Assembly: GCA_049583715.1 (NCBI GenBank) | Contig: JBAUWJ010000041.1 | Span: 1-64,000 of the forward strand | Source: JAANXG01 sp049583715 | GTDB taxonomy: Bacteria > Pseudomonadota > Gammaproteobacteria > Arenicellales > JAANXG01 | DNA length: 64,000 nt | Reading direction: 5' to 3' | Shown: piece by piece, positions 51,303-60,320 of the stretch | Position numbering within the stretch: position 1 is the first letter of the stretch | Layout of the letters: the number at the start of each line of letters is the position of its first letter | Notes under the pieces: generated by a model | Seen by the model: the letters and a program-made list of their open reading frames with translations, nothing else | The model's database searches: none | Told to the model about the DNA's origin: nothing | Made by a program: the position numbers and the translations under genes

Positions 51303-52847
51303 TCAGGCTTCCATGGTGACACGCAGCACTTCTTCCAGACTCGTTTCTCCCGTCAGCGCCTTCTGAAAACCGTTGTGAGCCACACTTTCGCTCCTGCTCC
51401 GTGCGTGTTTCAACATCTCTCCCTCGGAGCGCTCGTCGTGAATCATGGTCCTAAGGGTGTCGTCGACGGCAATCAGCTCGTAGATGCCGGTCCGCCCGCG
51501 GTAGCCGGTGTAGTCGCACAGGGGACATCCACCGGGCTGGAACAGCCTCACGGAATCGTCGGGACCGAGCTTCAGCAGCTCACGCTCGCGCTGGTCCGGC
51601 TCGTGCTCCCGGCGACAGGATGGACACAGCTTGCGTACGAGTCTCTGGGCCAGCATGCCGGCGAGACTGGAGGCGATCAGGAAGGACTCGACCCCCATGT
51701 CCACGAGTCGGGTGACCGCGCCGATCGCGGTATTGGTATGCAAAGTGGACAGGACCAGGTGCCCCGTGAGGCTCGCCTGGACGGCGATCTGGGCCGTCTC
51801 GAGATCCCGGATCTCGCCCACGAGCACAACGTCCGGGTCCTGGCGCAGGATAGACCTCAGTCCGCGCGCGAAAGTCAGGCCGGCGCGCAGGTTCACCTGT
51901 GTCTGTCCGATGCCACCGACATCGTATTCGATGGGATCTTCGACGGTCAGTATGTTCAGGCGCTTCCTGTCCAGTCGCAGCAGGCCCGAGTAGAGCGTAG
52001 TGGTCTTGCCGGAGCCCGTCGGCCCCGTGACCAGCACGATCCCGTGGGGCTGGTGGATCAGGCGGTCGAACTTTTCTTTCACTTGTGCGGACATACCGAG
52101 CGACTCGATGTCGAGGCGTGAGGCTTCCTTCTCCAGCAGCCGCAGCACGACCCGCTCGCCATGCTGGGTGGGCAGGGTCGACACGCGCACGTCGACGGCC
52201 CGGTCCGCCACCCGGAGCGAGATGCGCCCGTCCTGCGGCAGGCGCTTCTCGGCGATGTCCAGCTTGGACATGACCTTGAGCCTGGATACCAGCGCCCCGT
52301 GGATGGCGCGCTGCGGCTCCACGACGTCACGCAGCAATCCGTCGATGCGAAAGCGCACGATGGACCGGTCCTCGAAGGCCTCCAGGTGAATGTCCGACGC
52401 ATTCTCGCGGATGGCCTGGCTGAGCAGCGCGTTGATGAGGCGGATGATGGGCGCGTCGTCCGCGGCTTCGAGCAGGTCCGTGGTCTGCGGAATCTCGTGC
52501 GCCAGCCGCTCCAGGTCCAGCTCGCCCCCGAGGTCGTCCACCACCTGCGTCGCCTCGGAGTCCCCTTTCTCGTAGGCCTGGCGCAGCGCACGGTCGAAGG
52601 TGGGCTGGTCCACGGTGTGAAACATCACTGCACCGCCGCCGAGCTGGCGCCTGATCTCGGTGACCAGTGCGAGACCCGGCCGCCGGGTGCAGATGGCGTG
52701 ATGCTCCTGCTCGTTGCCGTTGACCAGAAGCAGCCCGTGCCGCTTGGCGAACGCATAGGGCAGCTCGCTCGCGCAGGACTCGTCCAGTGCCTCCAGCCAG
52801 CGGCGGCCCTCCTCCTGCACTTCGGAAAGCTCCGGGGTGGCGGCCAT
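51303..52847 (-). CDS. gspE: Type II secretion system ATPase E
   Basis: A 514-residue secretion ATPase. N1 domain for GspL binding, Walker A VTGPTGSGKTTTLYSG, Asp box ILTVEDPIEYD, Walker B RQDPDVVLVGEIRD, His box TGHLVLSTLHTN, and a four-cysteine zinc module (CPSC...CPLC). The ATG giving MAATPELSEVQEEG is two bases after the gspD stop; the much longer upstream frame is gspD in another frame. It powers pseudopilus assembly. Confidence 0.95.
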   Translation of the reverse strand: MAATPELSEVQEEGRRWLEALDESCASELPYAFAKRHGLLLVNGNEQEHHAICTRRPGLALVTEIRRQLGGGAVMFHTVDQPTFDRALRQAYEKGDSEATQVVDDLGGELDLERLAHEIPQTTDLLEAADDAPIIRLINALLSQAIRENASDIHLEAFEDRSIVRFRIDGLLRDVVEPQRAIHGALVSRLKVMSKLDIAEKRLPQDGRISLRVADRAVDVRVSTLPTQHGERVVLRLLEKEASRLDIESLGMSAQVKEKFDRLIHQPHGIVLVTGPTGSGKTTTLYSGLLRLDRKRLNILTVEDPIEYDVGGIGQTQVNLRAGLTFARGLRSILRQDPDVVLVGEIRDLETAQIAVQASLTGHLVLSTLHTNTAIGAVTRLVDMGVESFLIASSLAGMLAQRLVRKLCPSCRREHEPDQRERELLKLGPDDSVRLFQPGGCPLCDYTGYRGRTGIYELIAVDDTLRTMIHDERSEGEMLKHARSRSESVAHNGFQKALTGETSLEEVLRVTMEA

Positions 52848-52849
52848 GT

Positions 52850-54883
52850 TCAAGGCAGCATCCGGGGTCCTTCCGGAACGATCTTGGGCTCGAGGTTGAC
52901 GTCGGGATTCTTCCAATCCTTGATCTCCGGCATCACCGGCGGTTTCTGGCGGTGAATGAGATACCTCGTGCCGGGCTGGCTGCCCTTGGACAGCTCGCGC
53001 ATGTAGTTGTACTTCCTGCGCGTGGACTCGGCCAGGCTGGCGGCGTCGTCGACGATCTTGGGACGCAGGAACACCATCAGATTGGTCTTGACCGCGGTCT
53101 TCTTGCGGCGCTTGAAAAGCTCGCCGATGATCGGGATGCGCCCGAGCACGGGCACCCATTCCACGGAGTCGAGCACGTCGTTCCGGATCAGGCCGCCGAT
53201 GACCACGATCTGGCCGCTGTCCACCTCCACTGTAGCATGGATGCGTCGCGTGTCGGTCACCAGGTCGGCCGCGCCCTGCACCGTCGTCGGGCTGATGTCC
53301 GAAATCTCCTGCTCGATCTTCATCGTGATGGTGTTGCCGGCGTTGATCTGCGGCGTGACCTTCAAGGTCAGGCCGACGTCCTTGCGCTCGATGGTCTGAA
53401 ACGGGAGGACGTTCGAAGTGTTGGTCCCGGTGGTTCCCGTGGTGGTCCCGGTCGTCGTGGCATTGGCGACGGAGGTCGTGAACTCGCCGGTCACGAAGGG
53501 GACTTCCTGGCCGACGACGATCTCCGCCTCCTCGTTGTCGAGTGTCAACAGGTTCGGCGTCGACAGGATGTTGGTGTGCGAGTCGGAGCGCAGCGCCTTC
53601 AGGATGACCTGCAGATCGGGCACGACGGCGCCTTCCGGGTTGACGATGAACTTGTTGATGAAGCCCAGCGACAGGCCTCCGGTGATGCTGGAGAAGCTGG
53701 TGCTGCCCGTGCCTTCGCCGCCGGCCGTGATATCGTTGGTGTTGGCCTGCCATTGGATGCCGAGGTCCGCGGCCTTGTTGAACGAGACTTCCGCAATAAT
53801 GGCCTCTACGAACACCTGCCTGCGTTTGACATCGAGCCGTTTGACGACCGCCTGAATGCTCTGGAAATCCTTCGGCCGCGCATAGACGACCAGCGCATTG
53901 GAACCCTTGTCGGCCTGAACGGTGATCTTCTGTTGGGCGGCGGCCTTGCCGCCTTCGCTCTGGACAAGGTTCTCGCTGACGTGGTTGAGAATGTCGACCA
54001 GGTCGGAGGCCTTGGCGTATTTGAGGAACATGACGTGGATGTCGCGCTGGGTCGGACGCTCGATATCCAACTGGTCCACGACGGCCTGGAGCAGGCGGTA
54101 TTCGCTGTCCGGGGCGTTGATGATCAGCGAATTCGTGGCGTCGTCCGCCTGGACGGTGACCTGCTTGACGCCCTTGGCCGAGCTCTCCCGGGTATCGAAG
54201 TTGCTGGCAAGCTGCGACAGGACGGGCGCCAGCTCCGTGGCCCTCGCGTGCTTGAGGTACACCACCCGGACGTTTGACCGCCGGTCCGGCACGTCGATCC
54301 GCGAGATGATATCCAGAATCCGCCGTACGTTGGCGCGGGTATCGGTGAATACCAGGGTGTTGGAGGGGGCGTGGGCGGCGAAGTGGCTGGTGGGTGGCAG
54401 CAACGGCCGCAGCACCGGCACGAGGTCCTGAACCGACGCGTATTTGAGCTTGTAAACCTGGGTGATCTGAGTATCACCGCCCGTCTTGGGCTCACCGAAC
54501 ACCGTGGGGGTGGCCTCTTCCTTGACGATATTGTTGGGCACGATCTTGATGACGTCGCCTGAAGGCACCGCCGAGAAGTTGTGGACCTCGAGCACGGACA
54601 GGAACACCTGGTAGATCTGGTCCGCGTCGAGCGGCGTGCCCGAGACCAGAGTTACCTGGCCCTTGACCCGGGGATCGACGATGAAGTTCTTGCCCGTCAC
54701 CTCGGAGACCGTATTGATCAACGCCCGGATGTCCACGTCCTGGAAGTTGAGCGTGATCTGATCCGAGGACTTGGTCTTTTGGGCGCCGCCGCCCCCGGTG
54801 TTCTGAGGCTGGCCGATGGCCGCGTGTCCCAGCAACGCAGCAGCCGCGCACGACACCAGCAGCCGTTTCAGGACACGTTTCAA
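52850..54883 (-). CDS. gspD: Type II secretion system secretin D
   Basis: A 677-residue outer-membrane secretin: signal peptide about 1-24, N0 domain (ITLNFQDVDIRALINTVSEVTGKNF), N1-N3 repeats with RILDIISRIDVPDRR, and the C-terminal secretin domain with VPFVTGEFTT, VGLTLKVTPQIN and GGLIRNDV. TTG start in a 4-base overlap with the GDP-fucose synthase stop. gspC, normally just upstream, is missing, so the link between platform and secretin must be provided by a protein encoded elsewhere or by a different mechanism. Confidence 0.94.
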   Translation of the reverse strand: MKRVLKRLLVSCAAAALLGHAAIGQPQNTGGGGAQKTKSSDQITLNFQDVDIRALINTVSEVTGKNFIVDPRVKGQVTLVSGTPLDADQIYQVFLSVLEVHNFSAVPSGDVIKIVPNNIVKEEATPTVFGEPKTGGDTQITQVYKLKYASVQDLVPVLRPLLPPTSHFAAHAPSNTLVFTDTRANVRRILDIISRIDVPDRRSNVRVVYLKHARATELAPVLSQLASNFDTRESSAKGVKQVTVQADDATNSLIINAPDSEYRLLQAVVDQLDIERPTQRDIHVMFLKYAKASDLVDILNHVSENLVQSEGGKAAAQQKITVQADKGSNALVVYARPKDFQSIQAVVKRLDVKRRQVFVEAIIAEVSFNKAADLGIQWQANTNDITAGGEGTGSTSFSSITGGLSLGFINKFIVNPEGAVVPDLQVILKALRSDSHTNILSTPNLLTLDNEEAEIVVGQEVPFVTGEFTTSVANATTTGTTTGTTGTNTSNVLPFQTIERKDVGLTLKVTPQINAGNTITMKIEQEISDISPTTVQGAADLVTDTRRIHATVEVDSGQIVVIGGLIRNDVLDSVEWVPVLGRIPIIGELFKRRKKTAVKTNLMVFLRPKIVDDAASLAESTRRKYNYMRELSKGSQPGTRYLIHRQKPPVMPEIKDWKNPDVNLEPKIVPEGPRMLP

Positions 54884-55833
54884 TTCAGGCGGGCCTCGTC
54901 CCCCTGCGCCACGAACCAGCGGTACGTATCGCGCAAACCGGTGGCCAAGTCAATCCTGGGTGACCAGCCCAGGGATGTCAGGCGTCCGCTGTCCAGCAGC
55001 TTGCGCGGCGTTCCATCGGGCATGCTGGTGTCGAGCTCGAAGCTTCCCTCGTAGCCGATAACGGCGGCGATGGTCTTCGCCAGCTCCAGGATGCTCACCT
55101 CGGTGCCGGAGCCTACGTTGATCATGCTGTACTGCGGATCCCGCTCCATGAGAAACACACAGGCGTCGGCGAGGTCATCGACATGCAGGAACTCGCGCAT
55201 CGGGGAACCGCTTCCCCACAATGTCACACTCGATTCACCTTTTTCCCTGGCCGTGTGGATCTTGCGGATCAATGCGGGTACGACATGCGAGGTGGACAGC
55301 TCGAAGTTGTCACCGGGCCCATAAAGGTTCGTGGGCATGAGGCTCAGGTAGCGCGTGACATACTGGCGGTTGTAAGCCTCGCACATCTTCAGACCGGCAA
55401 TTTTCGCCACTGCGTAAGGCTCGTTCGTGGGCTCGAGCGGACTCGACATCAGATGTTCCTCCCGCATGGGCTGCGGGCACTCGCGCGGGTAGATGCAGGA
55501 GCTGCCGAGGAAAATCAATCGTGTCACGCCATTTCGATGGGCGGCATCGATGACGTTCGTCTGGACCAGCAGATTGTCGCGGATGAACTCTCCACCGCGG
55601 CTGTTGTTGGCGTGGATCCCCCCGACCCGGGCGGCCGCGAGCACCACGCAGTCGATCGGCTCGGAGGCGAAAAACGCTTCAACGTCCGCCTGGCGGCACA
55701 GGTCGAGCTCCTCGTGGGTGCGTACCAGCAGGTTGAGATAGCCTCCCGCCTGCAGGCGGCGCACTATCGCCGACCCCACCAGCCCCCGGTGACCGGCGAC
55801 GAAGATGCGCTGATGCTTGTCTATGATACCCAA
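54880..55833 (-). CDS. fcl: GDP-L-fucose synthase
   Basis: A 317-residue SDR epimerase/reductase converting GDP-4-keto-6-deoxy-mannose to GDP-L-fucose. NADP motif VAGHRGLVGSAIVR, active-site FLGSSCIYP with the serine, and EPYAVAKIAGLKMCEAYN with Tyr-x3-Lys. It starts at TTG with GGAGAG six bases upstream. No gmd (GDP-mannose dehydratase) or other polysaccharide gene is adjacent, yet the gene is coupled to gspD. The structured repeat copy 2 lies directly upstream. Confidence 0.92.
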   Translation of the reverse strand: MGIIDKHQRIFVAGHRGLVGSAIVRRLQAGGYLNLLVRTHEELDLCRQADVEAFFASEPIDCVVLAAARVGGIHANNSRGGEFIRDNLLVQTNVIDAAHRNGVTRLIFLGSSCIYPRECPQPMREEHLMSSPLEPTNEPYAVAKIAGLKMCEAYNRQYVTRYLSLMPTNLYGPGDNFELSTSHVVPALIRKIHTAREKGESSVTLWGSGSPMREFLHVDDLADACVFLMERDPQYSMINVGSGTEVSILELAKTIAAVIGYEGSFELDTSMPDGTPRKLLDSGRLTSLGWSPRIDLATGLRDTYRWFVAQGDEARLN

Positions 55834-55858
55834 ATGGCTCTCCGGGCCTAGTCATGAT

Positions 55859-56007
55859 CTTGAAAAGGGGCTCCTCCCCTTTTCTTCAACGCGCCAAGTC
55901 CGGTACATGTCCGGACCCGGCTACGCCAGGTCAAGCACTCATCGTGCTCGATTTGCGGCGGGACATCCCTGTCCCGCACTGGCAGGCTGTTCTGCAACAG
56001 CCCGCTA
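55859..56007 (-). repeat. Multi-hairpin dispersed element, copy 2
   Basis: Second copy of the element at 453-601, in the same orientation to its host gene: it starts at the thrC TAG stop (56007-56005). Stems: GCAGGCTGTT/AACAGCCCGC around 55983-56004, GCGGGACA/TGTCCCGC just before it, AGCAC/GTGCT, GTCCGG/CCGGAC and the distal TTGAAAAGGGG (55860-55870) with CCCCTTTTCTTCAA. Most stems differ in sequence from copy 1 but keep pairing. It lies between convergent-facing regulatory space of thrC (3' end) and fcl (5' end). Confidence 0.75.
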
Positions 56008-57138
56008 TAAGCTCTCCAAAATGATACGCTTGATCGCGTCCCGGTCGGCTTCGACCGTCAGTGGCTTCTCGCTCTGCTCGATCGCGATATCGGGGTCCTT
56101 CAGTCCGTGGCCGGTCAGCGTGCACACCACCAGGCTGCCGTCCCCGATTGTTCCCGCTTTGAGATCCTCCATCAAGCCCGCCACCGAAGCCGCCGAAGCC
56201 GGCTCGCAGAACACGCCCTCATGATCGGCCAGAATCTTCTGGGCCTTTAGTATCTGCTCGTCGCTGACGGCCGCGAAGCGGCCTCCCGACTCCTTCACTG
56301 CCGCCTCGGCCTGGTTCCAGGATTGCGGCCGTCCGATGCGGATCGCGGTGGCGACCGTCTCCGGCTCCTCCACGGGAGCGCCCCGCACCAGCGGCGCCGC
56401 ACCGGCTGCCTGATAGCCCAGCATCACCGGCCGGCGGTCCGTCACCGGGGGCTGCCGGAACCGGCAGTTGCCGTCACAGAAGGTACAGGCGCTCGTTTCG
56501 TAGATGCCGGCATACTCGCTGTAGCCGGTCCAGTGGGCCGAAATGTTGCCCGCGTTGCCCACGGGCAGGCAGTGGTAGTCGGGTGCGCGGCCGAGGGCGT
56601 CGACGATCTCGAAGGCGATGGTTTTCTGCCCCTGCAGCCGGTAGGGGTTCACGGAGTTGACCAGGGTGACGGGGGCATCCGTGGCGAGCTGCTTGACCAG
56701 TGTCATGCCCTGGTCGAAATTGCCCTTGATCTGAATGACCCTGGCGCCGTGCATCATCGCCTGGGCGAGCTTGCCGAGAGCGATCTTGCCCTCCGGAATC
56801 AGCACGAAGGAGCGCATCCCCGCCCGGCTGGCATAAGCAGCCGCCGAGGCCGAGGTGTTGCCGGTGGAGGCGCAGATCACGGCGTGACTGCCCTCCTCCC
56901 GGGCCTGGGTGACGGCCATGGTCATCCCACGGTCCTTGAAGGAGCCGGTGGGGTTCAAGCCCTCGAACTTGGCGTAGACCCGGACGTCGCGGCCCGCGAG
57001 GCGCGGTATGCGCTCGAGCTCTATCAGAGGTGTGTTGCCTTCGCCGATGGTCACCGGAATCGTCTCCGGCGCGATGGGCAGTCGGCTGCGGTACTGATTG
57101 ATCAGCCCTTCGTATCGCCGCGCGGGATGGACGCTCAT
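56005..57138 (-). CDS. thrC: Threonine synthase
   Basis: A 377-residue fold-type II PLP enzyme converting O-phosphohomoserine to threonine. The PLP lysine is Lys68 in GSFKDRGMTMA; ASTGNTSASAAAYASRAG and LPVGNAGNISAHW are the phosphate loops. Odd feature: between residues about 210 and 237 there is a segment with Cys218, Cys221 and Cys225 (CTFCDGNC) followed by RFRQPPVTDRRP, which I do not see as a standard part of threonine synthases and which looks like a small metal-binding insertion. Start overlaps the hom stop (ATGA), giving a hom-thrC operon. Confidence 0.93.
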   Translation of the reverse strand: MSVHPARRYEGLINQYRSRLPIAPETIPVTIGEGNTPLIELERIPRLAGRDVRVYAKFEGLNPTGSFKDRGMTMAVTQAREEGSHAVICASTGNTSASAAAYASRAGMRSFVLIPEGKIALGKLAQAMMHGARVIQIKGNFDQGMTLVKQLATDAPVTLVNSVNPYRLQGQKTIAFEIVDALGRAPDYHCLPVGNAGNISAHWTGYSEYAGIYETSACTFCDGNCRFRQPPVTDRRPVMLGYQAAGAAPLVRGAPVEEPETVATAIRIGRPQSWNQAEAAVKESGGRFAAVSDEQILKAQKILADHEGVFCEPASAASVAGLMEDLKAGTIGDGSLVVCTLTGHGLKDPDIAIEQSEKPLTVEADRDAIKRIILESL

Positions 57139-58457
57139 CGCGGGTCTTCCTCCAGGTATTCGACGCGAATGCGCTTGACCTTGCCCTGGATCGTGTCCAG
57201 TTTCTCGACCGCCTCCACGGCTGCGTTCAACTTGCCCTCCTGTGTCTTCTGGGTGAGGATGATGATGCGGGCCGTCTTATCCCGGTGAGAGGGTTCCTTC
57301 TGCAGGATCGCCTCGATACTGATCTCGAGGTCCCCGAGGATGCGGGTGACATCGGCAAGCACGCCCGGCTTGTCCAGGGCGACCATGGAGACGTAGTACG
57401 CGCTGTAGAACTCCCGCGGTCCGACGACAGGGGTATCGGCGAGCGCGTTGGCCTGGAATGCCAGGTGCGGCACGCGATTGTTGGGGTCGGTCGTCAGGAC
57501 GCGCACCACATCCACCAGATCAGCCACTACCGCGGAGGCCGTGGGCTCGGCGCCGGCGCCGGCGCCGTAGTGCAGCGTGGGACCGACCGCGTCGCCGTAC
57601 ATCCAGATCGCGTTCATCACCCCGTCGACGTTGGCCAGAAGCTGGCGCCGCGGGATCAACGTCGGGTGCACGCGCAGCTCGATCTCCTCGCCTTCGCGCC
57701 GGGCGACGCCCAGATGCTTGATCTCGTAGCCCAGCTCCCCCGCCATGCGGATGTCCGAGACGCTGATGTCCCGGATGCCTTCGGTGTAGACCTTGTCGAA
57801 CTGCAGGGGGATGCCAAAAGCGATAGAGGCCAGGATCGTCAGCTTGTGGGCGGCATCGATGCCTTCGATGTCGAAGGTCGGATCCGCTTCGGCGTATCCG
57901 AGGGTCTGGGCTTCACGCAGTGCCTCCTCGAAATCCCGGGCCTCATCGCGCATGCGGGTCAGGATGAAGTTCGTGGTGCCGTTGATGATCCCCGCCAGCC
58001 ACTCTATGCGGTTGCCCGCCATGCCCTCCCGGATCGCCTTGATAATGGAGATACCACCCGCCACGGCCGCCTCGAATGCCACCGTCACGCCCTGTTCCTG
58101 GGCGGCAGCGAAGATTTCGTTTCCGTGGATGGCTATCAAGGCCTTGTTGGCCGTCACGACGTGCTTGCGATTGAAGATTGCCCGCAGCACCAGGTCCCTC
58201 GCCAGGGTTACGCCGCCGATCAGCTCCACCACGACGTCGATGTCGGGATGGTCCACGACGGCGTAAGGGTCCTGCACGAGCTGAAACTCGTCCAGCTCGC
58301 AGATCCTCCCTTTGCCGAGGTCGCGGGTCGAGGCCATGACGACCCGCAACGGCCGTCCCGCGCGGCGCTCGATCTCTTTGCGATTGCGGCGCAGGACGTT
58401 GACCGTGCCGCCCCCAACCGTGCCGAGGCCCAGCAGTCCGACTTTGACCGCTTCCAT
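57135..58457 (-). CDS. hom: Homoserine dehydrogenase
   Basis: A 440-residue monofunctional homoserine dehydrogenase with C-terminal ACT domain. NAD(P) motif KVGLLGLGTVGGGTVNVL, VVTANKALIAIHG, the catalytic-lysine region (EIKHLGVARREG precedes the C-terminal half; LAGIINGTTNFIL and GYAEADPTFDIEGIDAAHKL are the core blocks), and ACT domain from about 350 (VALDKPGVLADVTRILGDLEISIEAILQKE), where threonine feedback would act. ATG chosen one codon after an in-frame TTG. Confidence 0.95.
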   Translation of the reverse strand: MEAVKVGLLGLGTVGGGTVNVLRRNRKEIERRAGRPLRVVMASTRDLGKGRICELDEFQLVQDPYAVVDHPDIDVVVELIGGVTLARDLVLRAIFNRKHVVTANKALIAIHGNEIFAAAQEQGVTVAFEAAVAGGISIIKAIREGMAGNRIEWLAGIINGTTNFILTRMRDEARDFEEALREAQTLGYAEADPTFDIEGIDAAHKLTILASIAFGIPLQFDKVYTEGIRDISVSDIRMAGELGYEIKHLGVARREGEEIELRVHPTLIPRRQLLANVDGVMNAIWMYGDAVGPTLHYGAGAGAEPTASAVVADLVDVVRVLTTDPNNRVPHLAFQANALADTPVVGPREFYSAYYVSMVALDKPGVLADVTRILGDLEISIEAILQKEPSHRDKTARIIILTQKTQEGKLNAAVEAVEKLDTIQGKVKRIRVEYLEEDPR

Positions 58458-58677
58458 CAAAGCGACGGCCCGACCACCGCCGGGATCCCGTTCCGGGTCT
58501 GGGACTGTATGCGAGATTGCATGCTGTTATCTGCAGTAGATTATAAGAAATATATCTGAAACTATTGTTTTTAAAAGATTTTCTATCAGATGCTCGTAGC
58601 GACGTCAAGGCCGCATTGAAACGATCCCCCGGCCGGGGCCATACTGCCCGGGCATTCAGCTCGACCCAGCATGTACC
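58458..58677. promoter_or_regulatory. Divergent region between hom and the Mth938-like gene
   Basis: Contains an AT-rich stretch (about 58525-58590) with an inverted ATCTGA...TCAGAT pair, likely promoter DNA for the hom-thrC operon. No threonine leader peptide or riboswitch is apparent. Confidence 0.4.
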
Positions 58678-59046
58678 ATGAAACTGCACCTGCACGACTT
58701 CGGGGAGCGCAACGTCATCCGGCGTTGCGAAGATGGAACGATCACGATCAACGAACAAACCTACAGCCGAAGTGTCATCGTGATGCCGCAGGACATCGTA
58801 GACTGGCGTCCCGGGAAGATCGCAGAGCTCACCGCGGACGACCTTCATAGTGTAGCGCAGCTTGGCGTGGAGTTGGTGATCGTAGGCACCGGCAGCCGGC
58901 AGGTGTTTCCCTCCGCCCGGGTCCTCGCTCCCCTGGTGCAGGCCTCGCTGGGGTTCGAGGTCATGGACTCGGCTGCGGCCGCCCGGACTTACAACATCCT
59001 GGCCTCCGAGGGCCGAAACGTCGCCGCCGCCATTCTGCTGGAGTAG
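58678..59046 (+). CDS. Mth938-like domain protein (DUF498)
   Basis: A 122-residue single-domain protein of the Mth938/Xcc1710 family (NVIRRCEDGTITINEQTYSRSVIVMP; VELVIVGTGSRQVFPS; VMDSAAAARTYNILASEGRNVAAAILL). The family includes the assembly factor NDUFAF3 in mitochondria, but the bacterial stand-alone function is unknown. A single gene, divergent from hom. Confidence 0.87.
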   Translation: MKLHLHDFGERNVIRRCEDGTITINEQTYSRSVIVMPQDIVDWRPGKIAELTADDLHSVAQLGVELVIVGTGSRQVFPSARVLAPLVQASLGFEVMDSAAAARTYNILASEGRNVAAAILLE

Positions 59047-59219
59047 GACGCCCGCCTCCGTGCCTGCTTTGCATGGGGGCGACCTCACGCCAAAGGCCTT
59101 CCCGGGAGAGCGGCCGCCTGCGCGGTGTAGCGGGCGAGCCCCATCGGGGCAGGTGGCGAAGAGACTCTGGACGGCGCGGTACCCGATGGCGACCTCCCTG
59201 TCGTCGAAGTCACACCTAA

Positions 59220-59350
59220 GGAAGCTCTGATCAATCGCTTACGCTGTCATTGCGAGCGCAGCGAAGCAATCCAGGATGCCTGCTATTCCCCGCTTTCTGG
59301 ATTGCTTCGTCGCGTCGCTCCTCGCAATGACAGCAGTAATCAGAGCTTCC
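59220..59350. repeat. 131-bp MITE-like palindrome after rpoS
   Basis: Perfect 12-bp terminal inverted repeats GGAAGCTCTGAT (59220-59231) and ATCAGAGCTTCC (59339-59350). Inside, CTGTCATTGCGAGCG... (59244-59274) pairs with ...CGCAATGACAG (59297-59333). The core TCATTGCGAGCG...GAAGCAATCC recurs in intergenic regions of many proteobacteria. It stands 20 bases after the rpoS stop and could end that transcript. The rest of 59047-59370 holds no gene that I can see. Confidence 0.85.
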
Positions 59351-59370
59351 CTAAATCATTCCGGTGGCGC

Positions 59371-60297
59371 TTATCCGAGCAGGAGGTTGTCTAGGGAGAA
59401 GCCCTGTTTCTCGAGAATCCTGCGCAGTTTGCCAAGGGCCTCAACCTGGATCTGGCGGACTCGCTCGCGAGTGACCCCGACATCCAGACCCACCTGCTCC
59501 AGGGTCGAGGCCTCGCGCCCGGACAGGCCGAATCGCCGCTCGACCACCTCCCGTTGCTTGTCGGGTAAGGTCTGCAGCCACTCGGCAATGTGCAGGTGTA
59601 CCTCCTCGCCCTGCAGAAGGTCGGCCGGGTCCGAGGCCCTGTCATCCGGAATCGCGTCCAGCAGGGTTCGTTCCTGGTCCGATTCGAAAGGCGCATCCAC
59701 GGAAGCGATCTTCTCGTCCAGCCCCAGCATCCGCTTCACGTCCTCGATCGGGGCGTCCAGCTTGCCGGCGATCTCCTCGGCGCTCGGCTCATGATCGAGC
59801 TGCTGCGCAAGCACCCGTGCCGCGCGTTGGTAGACGTTGATTTCCTTGAGAATATGGACCGGCAGGCGAATGGTCCGCGTCTGGTTCATGATCGCCCTTT
59901 CGATGGTCTGCCGGATCCACCAGGTGGCATACGTTGAGAATCGGAATCCCCTCTCCGGATCGAATTTCTCCACCGCCCTGATGAGTCCGAGATTGCCTTC
60001 CTCGATCACGTCCAGAAATGCCAGACCACGATTAATGTAGCGGCGGGCGATCTTCACCACCAGTCTGAGATTGCTCTCGATCATGCGGCGGCGGGCGTTC
60101 TCGTCGCCTCGTTGCACCAGTCGACCGAGCTCCACCTCTTCCCGCGCGGTCAACAGCGGCGAGAATCCAATTTCGCGCAGATAGATCTGGGTCGCGTCGG
60201 CCTGCGCCCGGGCCGACTCGTTCAGCTTCGCTTCCGATGTTGCGTCTCGTTTCGCTTCCTGGGACGCGTAGGTATCCGAGTCTGACTTCACCTCCAT
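59371..60297 (-). CDS. rpoS: Stationary-phase sigma factor RpoS
   Basis: A 308-residue sigma-70-family protein. Region 1.2 begins DATQIYLREIGFSPLLTAREEV; region 2 has ESNLRLVVKIARRYINRGLAFLD and FSTYATWWIRQTIERAIMNQ; region 4.2 has TLEQVGLDVGVTRERVRQIQ. Length and placement after nlpD make it RpoS rather than RpoD or RpoH. As in E. coli, its main promoter may lie within nlpD; the gap between the genes is only 23 bases. Confidence 0.95.
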   Translation of the reverse strand: MEVKSDSDTYASQEAKRDATSEAKLNESARAQADATQIYLREIGFSPLLTAREEVELGRLVQRGDENARRRMIESNLRLVVKIARRYINRGLAFLDVIEEGNLGLIRAVEKFDPERGFRFSTYATWWIRQTIERAIMNQTRTIRLPVHILKEINVYQRAARVLAQQLDHEPSAEEIAGKLDAPIEDVKRMLGLDEKIASVDAPFESDQERTLLDAIPDDRASDPADLLQGEEVHLHIAEWLQTLPDKQREVVERRFGLSGREASTLEQVGLDVGVTRERVRQIQVEALGKLRRILEKQGFSLDNLLLG

Positions 60298-60320
60298 CCT
60301 CCCCGCCGCCCTTTCACGGC

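Noticed and set aside
58458..58677. Threonine attenuator or riboswitch before hom
   Set aside because: No Thr/Ile-rich leader peptide and no riboswitch consensus visible.
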